A stretch of 49,722 nt of DNA from the NCBI GenBank assembly GCA_038258425.1, contig JBBSPV010000028.1:1-49722 (forward strand). The letters are read 5' to 3'. Shown in pieces: positions 33,477-41,755 of this stretch. This stretch comes from DATLGB01 sp038258425 (lineage in GTDB: Bacteria > Actinomycetota > Thermoleophilia > Solirubrobacterales > Solirubrobacteraceae). The position numbers and the translations under genes were made by a program. Within the stretch, counting starts at the first letter, position 1; each line of letters starts with the position of its first letter. The notes beneath the pieces are model-generated. The model searched no databases. It was not told where the DNA came from and saw only the letters and a program-made list of their open reading frames with translations.

Positions 33477-36400
33477 GTGACGCCCGACGTGCTGATCCGC
33501 CGTGCCGCCGCCGAGGCGAAGCACGGACGCCCGCGTCGAGACGTCACGCTGGAGGACCGCTACACGCTCCAGGAGGGCACGGTCTACCTCTCCGGCGTGC
33601 AGGCGCTCGTGCGGGCCATGCTCGACGTCCGCCGGGCGGACGAGGCGGCCGGCCTGCGGACGGGCGCGATGGTCTCGGGGTACCAGGGCTCGCCGCTCGG
33701 GACACTCGACAAGGAGCTCGCCCGCATCACCGGAGTGCTCGAGCCGCTCGCCGTCCACGTCCAGCCCGGCGTCAACGAGGAGCTCGCGGCGACGACGGTC
33801 TGGGGCTCCCAGCTCGCTCCCGCCCTGCCCCGGTCGACCGTGGAGGGGGTCACGGGCTGGTGGTACGGCAAGGCGCCCGGCGTCGACCGCGCCGGCGATG
33901 CCTTCCGCCACGGCGGATTCGTCGGCGCCCACCCCAAGGGCGGGATGGTCGCCCTCTGCGGCGACGACCCGTCTGCGAAGTCCTCCACCCTGCCCAGCGC
34001 GGTCGAGGCGACGCTGCGGGCGCTGCACATGCCCGTCCTCTTCCCGGGCGACGTGCAGGAGACGCTCGACCTCGGCCGCCACGCCGTCGCCCTCTCGCGG
34101 GCCAGCGGCCTGTGGACGGGCCTGAAGGTCGTCACCGCCGTCGCCGACGCCACCGCCACCGCGCAGGTCGGCCCGCAGCGCGTGCGCCCGGTGCTCCCCA
34201 TGGTCGAGTGGGAGGGCGGGCCCTACGTGCACGTCCCCTCCGCGAGCCTGCTGCCGCCGGCGTCGCTGGAGATGGAGCGGACGCTGGCCGGCCCGCGGCT
34301 CGCGCTCGCCCGCGAGTACGGCCGCCGCAACGACCTCAATCGCGTCACCCGCGACTCGCCGGACGCCCGCCTCGGGCTCGTGGCCACCGGCACGGCCTAC
34401 CACGATCTCGTGGAGGCCCTGCGCACGCTCGGCCTCGACGACGACCGGGCCTTCGCCCGCGCCGGGCTGCGCATCATCCAGCTGCAGCTTCCCTGGCCCC
34501 TGCATCCCGACGACGTGCGCGAGCTCGCCGCCGGCCTCGACGAGCTCCTCGTGATCGAGGAGAAGGGCCCGTTCGTCGCCACGGGGCTGCGCGAGGCCCT
34601 CTACGACGCCCCGCAGCGGCCCCGCGTGCACGCGGACGGCGTCCCCGTCACCGGTGCCCTGGACCCGGACTCCATCGCCCGCGCCGTCGGCGGCGCGCTG
34701 CGCGCGGCGGGCGCGAGGCTCGACGGCGTCGAGGCTCGCCTCGGCCTGCTCGAGGCGATCGACCCGCGCGGCGTCGAGGACCAGCCGGCCCGCACGCCGT
34801 TCTTCTGCTCCGGCTGCCCGCACAACCGCTCCACGGCCGCGCCGGACGACGCGGCGGTCGGGCTCGGGATCGGCTGCCACACGATGGTGCTCCTCAACCA
34901 GGCCGGCAAGGGCCGGGTGACCGGGCTGACGCAGATGGGCGGCGAGGGCGCGCAGTGGATCGGCCAGGCGCCGTTCACCGCCACGGAGCACCTGTTCCAG
35001 AACCTCGGCGACGGCACGTTCCACCACTCGGGCTCACTCGCCGTGCGGGCCGCGGTCGCGGCCGGCGTCAACGTCACGTACAAGCTGCTCTACAACCGGG
35101 CGGTCGCGATGACCGGCGGCCAGGCCGTCGAGGGCGGCATGACCGTCCCGCAGCTGACCCGCTGGCTGGCGCTGGAAGGTGTCCGCCGCATCGTCGTGAC
35201 CTCGGACGAGCCGGAGAAGTACCACGGCGTGACGCTCGACCCGATCGCCGAGGTGCGTGACCGCGACGCCCTGCTCGCCGCCCAGCGCGAGCTCGCCCGC
35301 GAGCCCGGCGTGACCGTGCTCATCCACGACCAGCAGTGCGCGACGGAGCTGCGCCGCGACCGCAAGCGCGGCCGCGCGCCGGAGATCACGACGCGGATCG
35401 CGATCAACGAGCGCGTGTGCGAGGGCTGCGGCGACTGCGGCCAGAAGTCCGGCTGCCTGTCCGTGCAGCCCGTCGACACCGACTTCGGGCGCAAGACGCG
35501 CATCCATCAGGCCTCATGCAACCTGGATCGCTCGTGCGTGGACGGCGACTGCCCGTCGTTCCTCGAGATCATCCCCGGCAAGCGGGCGAAGCCCACGGCG
35601 CCCCTGCCGCCGGCCGCCCTGCCCGAGCCGCAGCTGCGCCGGCGCGACGCGACCCTGCGGCTGATCGGCATCGGCGGCACCGGCGTGGTCACCATCGCCC
35701 AGGTCGTCGGGATGGCCGCACTCATGGACGGCCGCCACGTGCGCGGGCTCGACCAGACCGGCCTGGCCCAGAAGGGCGGCCCGGTGATCTCGGACGTGCG
35801 CATCGAGGACGTCCCCACCGGCGGCTCGACGCGCGCGACCACGGGCGGCGTGGACGCCTACCTCGGCTTCGACCTGCTCGGCGCCACGGCGCCGGAGAAC
35901 CTGCTGACCGCCGACCCGGGCCGGACGGTGGCCGTCGTGTCCACCCACCGGACGCCGACGGGAGCGATGGTCGTCGACCCCGCCGTCGGCTTCGCCGAGC
36001 TCGACGCGTCGCTGGACGTCATCGGCCGCCACGTCGCCGAGACCGTGGTGCTCGACCCGCAGGCGCTGTCCGAGACGCTCTTCGGCGACCACATGCCGGC
36101 CAACGCCCTGCTGCTCGGGGCCGCCTGGCAGGCCGGGCTCGTGCCGGTCACGCGCGCGTCGCTGGAGGCGGCCTTCCGGCTCAACGGCGCGGCGGTCGAG
36201 CAGACGCTCGCCGCCTTCGACTGGGGCCGCGCCGTCGTCGCCGACCCGGACGCCGTGGCCGCGGCCACGGCGCCGCCGGTCGACCCGGCGCCGGCGCCGG
36301 CCGCCGAGGTCCGGGCCATCGTCGAGTCCGTCGGCGCGCCGGCGGACTCCGAGCTCGAGCGGCTCCTGCTCGTGCGCGTGTCCGAGCTCGTCGCCTACCA

Positions 36401-36977
36401 GGACGCCGCCTACGCGCGCCGCTACGCCGCCGTCGTGGCCGACGTGCGGGCCGCCGAGCCCGGGAGCGGCACGCGGCTGGCGGAGGCCGTCGCCCGCGGC
36501 CTGCACAAGCTGCTGGCCTACAAGGACGAGTACGAGGTGGCCCGGCTGCACCTCGACCCGGTCGAGCGGGCCCGGCTCGAGGCCGAGTTCGGGGCCGGCG
36601 CACGCGTCTCCTACAAGCTGCACCCGCCGCTGTTGCGGACGCTGGGCATGGAGCGCAAGGTCGGGCTCGGCCCGTGGTTCGACCCGGCCTTCCGGGGCCT
36701 CGTCCGGCTGCGGCGCCTGCGCGGCACGCGCCTGGACCCGTTCGGCCGGGCGCACGTGCGCCGCGTCGAGCGCCAGCTGCCGGTGACCTACGAGGCGCTC
36801 ATCCGCCGCGGGCTCGAGCACCTCGGGGAGCCGGGCGCCTACGAGACCGTCCTCGCGCTCGCCGAGCTGCCCGACGGGATCCGCGGCTACGAGGACATCA
36901 AGCTGCGCAACGTCGCGGCCTTCGAGCAGCAGGCGCAGGCTTTGCTCGAGCGGCTCGAGCCGCCCCAGGACGCCTAG
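33477..36977 (+). CDS. Indolepyruvate ferredoxin oxidoreductase-like fused 2-oxoacid oxidoreductase
   Basis: 1166-residue TPP and iron-sulfur enzyme that decarboxylates a 2-oxoacid to an acyl-CoA while reducing ferredoxin. N-terminal TPP pyrimidine-binding half: GMVALCGDDPSAKSSTLPS and LFPGDVQETLDLGRHAV. A TPP-pyrophosphate half follows (about 440-600): CSGCPHNRSTA near Cys444, GIGCHTMV, QMGGEGAQWIGQAPFT and NLGDGTFHHSGSLAVRAAVAAG. Cysteines near 648-660 (CEGCGDCGQKSGC) bind an iron-sulfur cluster; more Cys follow (ASCNLDRSCVDGDC). The C-terminal gamma domain starts LIGIGGTGVVTIAQVVG, with LDQTGLAQKGGPV. All subunits are fused. The GTG at 33477 follows GGATGGGAG; upstream frame is shadow. The true oxoacid is unknown. 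Confidence 0.92.
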   Translation: MTPDVLIRRAAAEAKHGRPRRDVTLEDRYTLQEGTVYLSGVQALVRAMLDVRRADEAAGLRTGAMVSGYQGSPLGTLDKELARITGVLEPLAVHVQPGVNEELAATTVWGSQLAPALPRSTVEGVTGWWYGKAPGVDRAGDAFRHGGFVGAHPKGGMVALCGDDPSAKSSTLPSAVEATLRALHMPVLFPGDVQETLDLGRHAVALSRASGLWTGLKVVTAVADATATAQVGPQRVRPVLPMVEWEGGPYVHVPSASLLPPASLEMERTLAGPRLALAREYGRRNDLNRVTRDSPDARLGLVATGTAYHDLVEALRTLGLDDDRAFARAGLRIIQLQLPWPLHPDDVRELAAGLDELLVIEEKGPFVATGLREALYDAPQRPRVHADGVPVTGALDPDSIARAVGGALRAAGARLDGVEARLGLLEAIDPRGVEDQPARTPFFCSGCPHNRSTAAPDDAAVGLGIGCHTMVLLNQAGKGRVTGLTQMGGEGAQWIGQAPFTATEHLFQNLGDGTFHHSGSLAVRAAVAAGVNVTYKLLYNRAVAMTGGQAVEGGMTVPQLTRWLALEGVRRIVVTSDEPEKYHGVTLDPIAEVRDRDALLAAQRELAREPGVTVLIHDQQCATELRRDRKRGRAPEITTRIAINERVCEGCGDCGQKSGCLSVQPVDTDFGRKTRIHQASCNLDRSCVDGDCPSFLEIIPGKRAKPTAPLPPAALPEPQLRRRDATLRLIGIGGTGVVTIAQVVGMAALMDGRHVRGLDQTGLAQKGGPVISDVRIEDVPTGGSTRATTGGVDAYLGFDLLGATAPENLLTADPGRTVAVVSTHRTPTGAMVVDPAVGFAELDASLDVIGRHVAETVVLDPQALSETLFGDHMPANALLLGAAWQAGLVPVTRASLEAAFRLNGAAVEQTLAAFDWGRAVVADPDAVAAATAPPVDPAPAPAAEVRAIVESVGAPADSELERLLLVRVSELVAYQDAAYARRYAAVVADVRAAEPGSGTRLAEAVARGLHKLLAYKDEYEVARLHLDPVERARLEAEFGAGARVSYKLHPPLLRTLGMERKVGLGPWFDPAFRGLVRLRRLRGTRLDPFGRAHVRRVERQLPVTYEALIRRGLEHLGEPGAYETVLALAELPDGIRGYEDIKLRNVAAFEQQAQALLERLEPPQDA

Positions 36978-38485
36978 CGCAGGACGACGACGATGACCAC
37001 GATGAGCGCGAGGATCAGCGTCGCCAGGACGAACCCGACGTAGCGCGCGGCGCCGGAGGGTGCGCGCTCGGAGCGTGTCGACCGGGCGCCGCGCGGGCGA
37101 CCGCGCGCCTGCAGCACCGCCTCTCGGCGTCCCATCGAGACCGCGGCGGGCCGGCGGCCCCGCGCCGGAGGCAGCGGCCGGCGGCCCTCGGCGGGCCGGT
37201 CGCGGCCGGGCTCGGCCGTCGACGGCGCCCCGAGCGGCGACGCCTCGCCGAGCGGGAGCAGGCTCGTGACCGGCTCGGGCCCGGGCTCGGACGGAGGACC
37301 CTCCGACGGCGCCTGGCCGTCCTCGGCGGCCGCGAAGCGGCCGCCGTTGCCGCGGGTGGGCTCGGGCTCGCCGCCGGCATCGTCGGCGGGCGCGTCCTCG
37401 GCGGCCGCGGGGTCGGCGGGTGGCCCGGCCGGCGGCTGCTGCGCGGCACTCGGCTCCGCGGGCCGCGGCGGGGCCGTCGACTCCGTGGACAGCGGCGGCG
37501 TCGGGTCGGCGGGTGGCGGCGCGGCGGCGGGCGGGCGGGCCGGGCTCGGCGGCTGGGTGTCCGCACCGGCTGCGGTCTGCGGCGGTGGGCGCGTCGCGGC
37601 GAGGGCGTCGGTGACCGCGTCGCGCCCGAGCCGTTCGACGACGTGGGTCGCGACTCGCTCGGCGGCCTGCCGGGCGACGCGGACGGCGACCTCCTCGGCC
37701 ACCTCGGCGGCGACCCGCTCGGCCTCGTCGAGGCCGCGGTCGGCGGTCACCCGGGCCTCGGCTGTGAGGCGCTCGGCGGTCGCACGCGTCTCGGTCGTCA
37801 CGCGCTCGGCCGTCGCGCGGGTCTCCGCGGTCACGGCCTCGGCGGTCGCGCGGGCGTCCGCGTCGACACGCTCGGCCTGCTCGGCGGCCACGCGCTCGGC
37901 CCGCTCGACAGCCTCCTGGGCGATCTGCGCGGCGGCCGCCTCCGCGGCCTCCACGGCGCGCGCGACGACGCCATCCGCCACCTGGTCGCCGGCGGCGCGG
38001 GCCGCCGTCTCGGCGCGGGCCACGGCGGTCTCGGCGATCTCGGCGGCCACGGCGGCGGCCGCACGCTCGGTCGCGTCGCGCTCCGCGGCGAGCCGGCCCG
38101 CCGTGGCGTCCGCCTCGGCGGCCGCCACGGCCAGTCGCTCGAGCGCCACCTCGGCGTCCGCGGCCTGCACGGAGCTCGAGGACGGGCCGAGCTGCGGCGC
38201 GGGCAGGTCGATGGTCAGGTCGGCGCCGACCTCGAGCTCGGCCGGACCGACGGTCTCGGGCCGGCGGGCGCAGCCGAAGCGGACGGTCCATGCCTCTCCG
38301 TCGGGCCCGGCGCTGGCGCTCTTGCCGCCCTGGGCGCCGATCCGTCGCCGGCGTCCCTCGATCTCGACCACGAGCTTGGCCCTCCCGAGCCGCACGGGCT
38401 CGTCGGCGTGCCAGCGCCCGACGAGCTCGAAGGCGCCGTCGGCCCAGCCGAACCGCTCGAGCTCGAAGGCGGCCTCCGGGCTCAC
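36974..38485 (-). CDS. Ala/Glu-rich coiled-coil protein with C-terminal membrane anchor
   Basis: 503 residues in three parts. Residues 1-95 read like a small beta domain (ELERFGWADGAFELVGRWHADEP, then LVVEIEGRRRRIGAQ). About 100-290 is a long Ala-rich helix with short repeats such as AERVTTETRATAERLTAEARVTADR that would form a coiled coil. About 290-450 is Pro/Ala-rich and disordered. A basic patch and one helix, YVGFVLATLILALIVVIVVVL, end the protein, so it is tail-anchored with nearly all of it in the cytoplasm. GTG start overlapping the stop of the upstream membrane protein. Its stop overlaps that of the oxidoreductase within one CTAG. The family is not recognised. Confidence 0.75.
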   Translation of the reverse strand: MSPEAAFELERFGWADGAFELVGRWHADEPVRLGRAKLVVEIEGRRRRIGAQGGKSASAGPDGEAWTVRFGCARRPETVGPAELEVGADLTIDLPAPQLGPSSSSVQAADAEVALERLAVAAAEADATAGRLAAERDATERAAAAVAAEIAETAVARAETAARAAGDQVADGVVARAVEAAEAAAAQIAQEAVERAERVAAEQAERVDADARATAEAVTAETRATAERVTTETRATAERLTAEARVTADRGLDEAERVAAEVAEEVAVRVARQAAERVATHVVERLGRDAVTDALAATRPPPQTAAGADTQPPSPARPPAAAPPPADPTPPLSTESTAPPRPAEPSAAQQPPAGPPADPAAAEDAPADDAGGEPEPTRGNGGRFAAAEDGQAPSEGPPSEPGPEPVTSLLPLGEASPLGAPSTAEPGRDRPAEGRRPLPPARGRRPAAVSMGRREAVLQARGRPRGARSTRSERAPSGAARYVGFVLATLILALIVVIVVVLR

Positions 38486-39021
38486 GGTGCCGGCTCGTCC
38501 GGGGTCGGGTCGCGCGGGCGAGTGGGCTCGTCCGGGGCCGGTTCGCGCGGGCGGGCCGGCTCGTCCGGCTCGTCCCCCCCGTGGGTCCGGCGCGCGTCGA
38601 CGGCGCTGACGCGGCGGCGGCGGCGCTCGACGTCGAAGGAGATGCGGATCCGAGCGGCGACGAGCACGGCCCCGGCGGCGAGGATCAGCGCGCCGGCAAG
38701 GGCGAGCCAGAGGCCGGTCTGCGTCGTGGCCGCGCCGACGGCGGGCGGGTGGTCGAGCACCGTCACGAGGACGAGCACGAGCGCCGCGGCGGCGAGCGGG
38801 GCGAGGTGCCGCGGCTCCAGGCCCACCGTCGCCGGCCCGAGCATGCCGAACGCCGCCAGCCCGGCCGCGACGGCCAGGGCGGCGAGGACGATGTCGAGCA
38901 GCTCGAAGACGTCCCAGGCGTTCAGGCCGGGCTCGTACCAGTTCAGAAAGAGCGAGACGAGGAGCGTCACGGCGCCGATCAGCGCCAGCAGCGGGCCGGC
39001 CTCGAAGCGTCGAGCGGGCAT
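38482..39021 (-). CDS. Four-helix membrane protein with charged tail
   Basis: 179 residues. Helices at about 9-28 (GPLLALIGAVTLLVSLFLNW), 41-60 (LLDIVLAALAVAAGLAAFGML), 74-88 (LAPLAAAALVLVLVTVL) and 104-121 (LWLALAGALILAAGAVLVAA), then a basic stretch. The tail is built of PRxPxPDEPxR units (ARPREPAPDEPTRPRDPTPDEPAP), imperfectly repeated. The NWYEPGLNAWDVFELLDIVL start resembles small actinobacterial membrane proteins of unknown role. Its stop overlaps the start of the coiled-coil gene (GTGA), so the two probably work together at the membrane. Confidence 0.75.
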   Translation of the reverse strand: MPARRFEAGPLLALIGAVTLLVSLFLNWYEPGLNAWDVFELLDIVLAALAVAAGLAAFGMLGPATVGLEPRHLAPLAAAALVLVLVTVLDHPPAVGAATTQTGLWLALAGALILAAGAVLVAARIRISFDVERRRRRVSAVDARRTHGGDEPDEPARPREPAPDEPTRPRDPTPDEPAP

Positions 39022-39030
39022 CGGATGAAC

Positions 39031-40230
39031 CTATTGGCCGTTGCGGGCGAGATCCCTGCGCAACGTCCGTGTGCGGCCCGCCGCGTCGCGCAGGCGGGTG
39101 CGGAAGGCCGGGTCGCGCCGGGCCTCGCGCGCGAGGGCCGCGACCACCGGGGCGAAGCTGCCCGGCCCCGTGGTCAGGACGAGGTCGATGCCCGCGCGCA
39201 CGGACCGCACCGCGGCTGCGCCCGGATCGTCGCGGGCGCCGGCGGCCTGCGCTTCCAGCGAGTCCGTCATCGCCACGCCGCGGAAGCCGAGCCGGCGCCT
39301 GAGCAGGCCGGTGACGATCGGCGCCGACTGGGACGCGACGTGGGCGGGGTCCAGGGACGGATAGCGGGCGTGGCCGATCATGACGGCCGGCGCCCCCGCG
39401 CTGATCCCCGCGCGAAACGGCGGCAGGTCGCGGGCGCCGAGGGTCCGGGCGGCCGTCCGGATCGTCACCGGGACGTCGTCCGTGTTCGCCGTGGCGGCCC
39501 CGAGGCCGGGGAAGTGCTTGATCGTCGGGGCCACCCTCGTCCCGGCGTAGCCGTGCACGGACGCCGCCACCAGCCGCGCAACGGCGGCCGGCCCGCCAGG
39601 GAAGGCGCGGCCCGCCAGGGCCGACCCCGGTCTCCCGACGTCGGCCACCGGCGCCAGGGAGAGGTTGACCCCGAGGCGCCGGAGGTCGCGGCCCGCCGCC
39701 GTCGCGGCGGCGCGCGCGGCGGCCGGGGTCGCGAGAAGCGGCTGGCCTGCCCGCGGCGCGGCCCAGGGCAGGACGCGGACGCCTCCACCCTCCTGGTCGA
39801 GGCACACGATCGCCCGTCCCCCGCCCGCCCTGCGCAGGGCGGCGGTCACCCGGCGGGTGGCCGCTGGGGTCGGGACGTTGTCCTGGAAGAGCACGACCCC
39901 GGCGGCCCGGCCCGCGCGCAGGGCGCGCAGCACGTCGGCGGGCGGCGGCGTGCCGGAGAAGCGCAGGATGACCGCGGAGCCCGCCAGCCGCTGCGGCGAA
40001 AGCCGACGGACCGCGGCGGCCGCCTCCGCCGCCCGGTCGCGGTCCGGGTCCCGCGGTGGACGCACGCCACCTCCCGACGACTCGCGGGCGGCGGGGCGCT
40101 CGGGCGTCCGGGCGCCGCCGGGATCGTCGCCCGCGCCGGCGCCGAGCGCGGCGCCCACGCCCGCCGCGACGACCGCCGCGGCGCCCAGCGCGGCGAGGCG
40201 CCGCCGGGAACGGTTCGCGCGACGACCCAC
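39031..40230 (-). CDS. Glycoside hydrolase family 3, NagZ-like exported beta-glycosidase
   Basis: 399 residues from the GTG at 40230. The N-terminus RRANRSRRRLAALGAAAVVAAGVGAALGAG is a basic, Tat-like signal or anchor. The GH3 barrel follows: GVVLFQDNV, CLDQEGGGVRVLPW, LGVNLSLAPVADVGRPGSALAGRAFPG, the catalytic-loop region TIKHFPGLGAATANTDDVP, MIGHARYP, the nucleophile Asp in GVAMTDSLEAQA, and AGIDLVLTTGP. KHFPG and the D-H dyad style match beta-N-acetylhexosaminidase (NagZ), probably acting on peptidoglycan fragments. The GTG is preferred because GGGAG lies 9 nt upstream; an ATG at 40251 would share a CATG with the divergent DsbA-family gene. Confidence 0.88.
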   Translation of the reverse strand: MGRRANRSRRRLAALGAAAVVAAGVGAALGAGAGDDPGGARTPERPAARESSGGGVRPPRDPDRDRAAEAAAAVRRLSPQRLAGSAVILRFSGTPPPADVLRALRAGRAAGVVLFQDNVPTPAATRRVTAALRRAGGGRAIVCLDQEGGGVRVLPWAAPRAGQPLLATPAAARAAATAAGRDLRRLGVNLSLAPVADVGRPGSALAGRAFPGGPAAVARLVAASVHGYAGTRVAPTIKHFPGLGAATANTDDVPVTIRTAARTLGARDLPPFRAGISAGAPAVMIGHARYPSLDPAHVASQSAPIVTGLLRRRLGFRGVAMTDSLEAQAAGARDDPGAAAVRSVRAGIDLVLTTGPGSFAPVVAALAREARRDPAFRTRLRDAAGRTRTLRRDLARNGQ

Positions 40231-40249
40231 CCGGGCAGTCTCCCACCCC

Positions 40250-41095
40250 ATGGCCGCCCTGCACGTCACGGAGTTCACCGACCCCATGTGCCCGTTCGCG
40301 TGGAGCGCCGAGCCGGTGCGCCGCGCGCTCGACTGGCGCTACGGCGACGGGCTGAGCTGGAGCGTCCGCGTCGTCGGCCTCGCCGATACCCGGCAGGACT
40401 ACGCGGACAAGGGGTTCACGCCGGAGAAGCTCTCCACGAGCTACCGGCGGCTCAGCGCCGCCCACGGCATGCCCATGGACACGTCGCTGCGACCGGCGGT
40501 CGCCGCGACCATGGCCGCCTGCCGCGCCGTCGTCGCCGCTCGCCTGCACGCCCCGCAGACCGAGCGGCCCGTGCTGCGCGCGCTGCGGGTGCGCAACTTC
40601 GCCGGCCAGCTCCTCGACGATCCGGCCACCCTTCGCGGTGCGGCCGCCGACGCCGGCCTCCAGCCGGAGCGCCTCGAGGACTGGCTCGCGCAGGAGCAGG
40701 TCGAGGCCGCGCTCCAGGACGACCTGCGCGCCGCCCGGCACCCGACGCCCGCGGCCCTCGCCCTCGATCACAAGCTCGCGTCCTTCAACGGCGGCCGGCG
40801 GTACACCTGCCCGTCCTACGAGTTCGAGCGGATGGCGGACGGCGCGCGCGCCGCCGTGCCCGGCTTCCAGCCGGCGGCGGCCTCCGAGGTCGCCATCGCC
40901 AACCTCGCGCCCGGGCTCGAGCGCCGCGAGGCGCCCGACGACGTCGAGGCGGTCCTGCGGTGGGCGAACGAGCCCCTCGCCACCGCCGAGGTCGCCGCGG
41001 TCTGCGAGCTCGACCTCGACGAGGCGCGCCAGCAGCTCGGCCGCGTCGCGAGGGAGCGGCCGATGGGCGCCGACGGGCTCTGGTCGCTGGCCTGA
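40250..41095 (+). CDS. DsbA-family thioredoxin-fold protein with single-Cys motif
   Basis: 281-residue cytoplasmic thioredoxin-fold protein of the FrnE/DsbA kind. The active site reads TDPMCPFAWSAEP: one Cys, with Ala where the second Cys of CxxC would be. The helical insertion and the late region FNGGRRYTCPSYEFERMADG are typical. After about residue 210 comes an extra C-terminal part with a winged-helix look (ATAEVAAVCELDLDEARQQLGRVARERP), perhaps for binding DNA or protein. No signal peptide. It is divergent from the GH3 gene with starts 19 nt apart. Substrate and redox role unknown. Confidence 0.78.
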   Translation: MAALHVTEFTDPMCPFAWSAEPVRRALDWRYGDGLSWSVRVVGLADTRQDYADKGFTPEKLSTSYRRLSAAHGMPMDTSLRPAVAATMAACRAVVAARLHAPQTERPVLRALRVRNFAGQLLDDPATLRGAAADAGLQPERLEDWLAQEQVEAALQDDLRAARHPTPAALALDHKLASFNGGRRYTCPSYEFERMADGARAAVPGFQPAAASEVAIANLAPGLERREAPDDVEAVLRWANEPLATAEVAAVCELDLDEARQQLGRVARERPMGADGLWSLA

Positions 41096-41190
41096 CGGTC
41101 CTGGCAGGGGCGGCGCACGCGGCGGCGGCGCGGCGCGCCGGGTTCGGCGGCGCGTGAGGGCGAGGTGGACGACGCGCGGACGGCGCCGCG

Positions 41191-41338
41191 AGCTTCAGTC
41201 GCCCAGCGGTCGCCCCGGCGACCACGGGGCGACTGACACTCCCCGGCACGAGCGGGGCCGGCTCCAGCTTCAGTCGCCCAGCCGTCGCCCCAGCGACCAC
41301 GACGCGACTGACGCTCCCCGGCACGAGCGGGGCCGGCG
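41191..41338. repeat. Tandem 75-bp palindromic repeat (two copies)
   Basis: Two head-to-tail copies (41191-41265 and 41266-41338) with a 75-nt period and about seven to eight differences. In each, an outer stem (CAGTCGCCC with GGGCGACTG in copy 1) encloses an inner stem (GGTCGCC with GGCGACC), and a second small hairpin (CCCCG/CGGGG) follows. Several differences keep the pairing (inner stem GTCGC/GCGAC in copy 2), which points to selection for structure. The copies lie in a 338-nt gene-free gap between the DsbA-family and GlsB-type genes. They look like REP/BIME-type elements or a structured RNA. The rest of the gap shows no gene. Confidence 0.7.
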
Positions 41339-41402
41339 CCTGGCGTCTTCCATATCAGGCCCCTCTGCTCACCAGCCGCCGTGCGTGCCGCCAGCCGCTT
41401 GT

Positions 41403-41419
41403 ACGGCGCCACGCGCCGT
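41403..41419. terminator. Hairpin downstream of the GlsB-type gene
   Basis: ACGGCGC (41403-41409) and GCGCCGT (41413-41419) form a perfect 7-bp stem with a 3-nt loop, 15 nt past the stop of the minus-strand GlsB-type gene. Likely transcription terminator for that gene, though without a U-tract. Confidence 0.45.
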
Positions 41420-41433
41420 GGAACACGCCCCTC

Positions 41434-41727
41434 CTAGCGGCGCCGCGATCGGCCGCCGCGCGGCGCCGGCCGGGTCAGCGTTCCCCCGCGCGAGCGGCGG
41501 ATGAGGTAGACGATCAAAAACGTGCACACGAAGGCCAGCAGCAGGCTGCCGTACTCCCGCCCGAAGACCAGCGCGCTGATCAGGCCGGCCACGAACGACC
41601 CGGCCACCCCGACGGCGATGGTCGCGAACACGCCCATCGGATCCGGCCCGGGCAGGGCGAGCCGGGCCAGGGCCCCGAGCACGAGCCCGCCCACGGCGAG
41701 CGCGACGACGTAGGTCACGAGCTCCAT
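41434..41727 (-). CDS. GlsB/YeaQ/YmgE-family stress membrane protein
   Basis: 97-residue protein with three hydrophobic segments. It carries the small-protein family pattern GGLVLGALARLALPGPDPMGVFATIAVGVAGSFVAGLISALVFG, then a third helix LLLAFVCTFLIVYLIRR and a basic tail. Such proteins are linked to general stress but their biochemical role is unknown. TACGGT lies 7 nt before the ATG, another leaderless-type arrangement. It is divergent from the tRNA gene 28 nt away. Confidence 0.85.
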   Translation of the reverse strand: MELVTYVVALAVGGLVLGALARLALPGPDPMGVFATIAVGVAGSFVAGLISALVFGREYGSLLLAFVCTFLIVYLIRRSRGGTLTRPAPRGGRSRRR

Positions 41728-41755
41728 GGGCCCGACCGTAGCCTGTGCGATCCGA

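Noticed and set aside
37650..38100. CRISPR-like or minisatellite array
   Set aside because: The repeating DNA here is the Ala/Glu/Arg codon pattern of a coiled coil, with variable unit length and no spacers.
40231..40287. GH3 starts upstream of 40230 (an ATG at 40251, or the longer frame to 40287)
   Set aside because: They would overlap the start of the divergent DsbA-family gene and lack a ribosome site; the GTG at 40230 has GGGAG at 9 nt.
38486..40771. Upstream extension of the coiled-coil frame on the minus strand (1265 residues in all)
   Set aside because: The part beyond 38485 is a shadow of the membrane-protein and GH3 genes, Arg/Pro-rich without domains.
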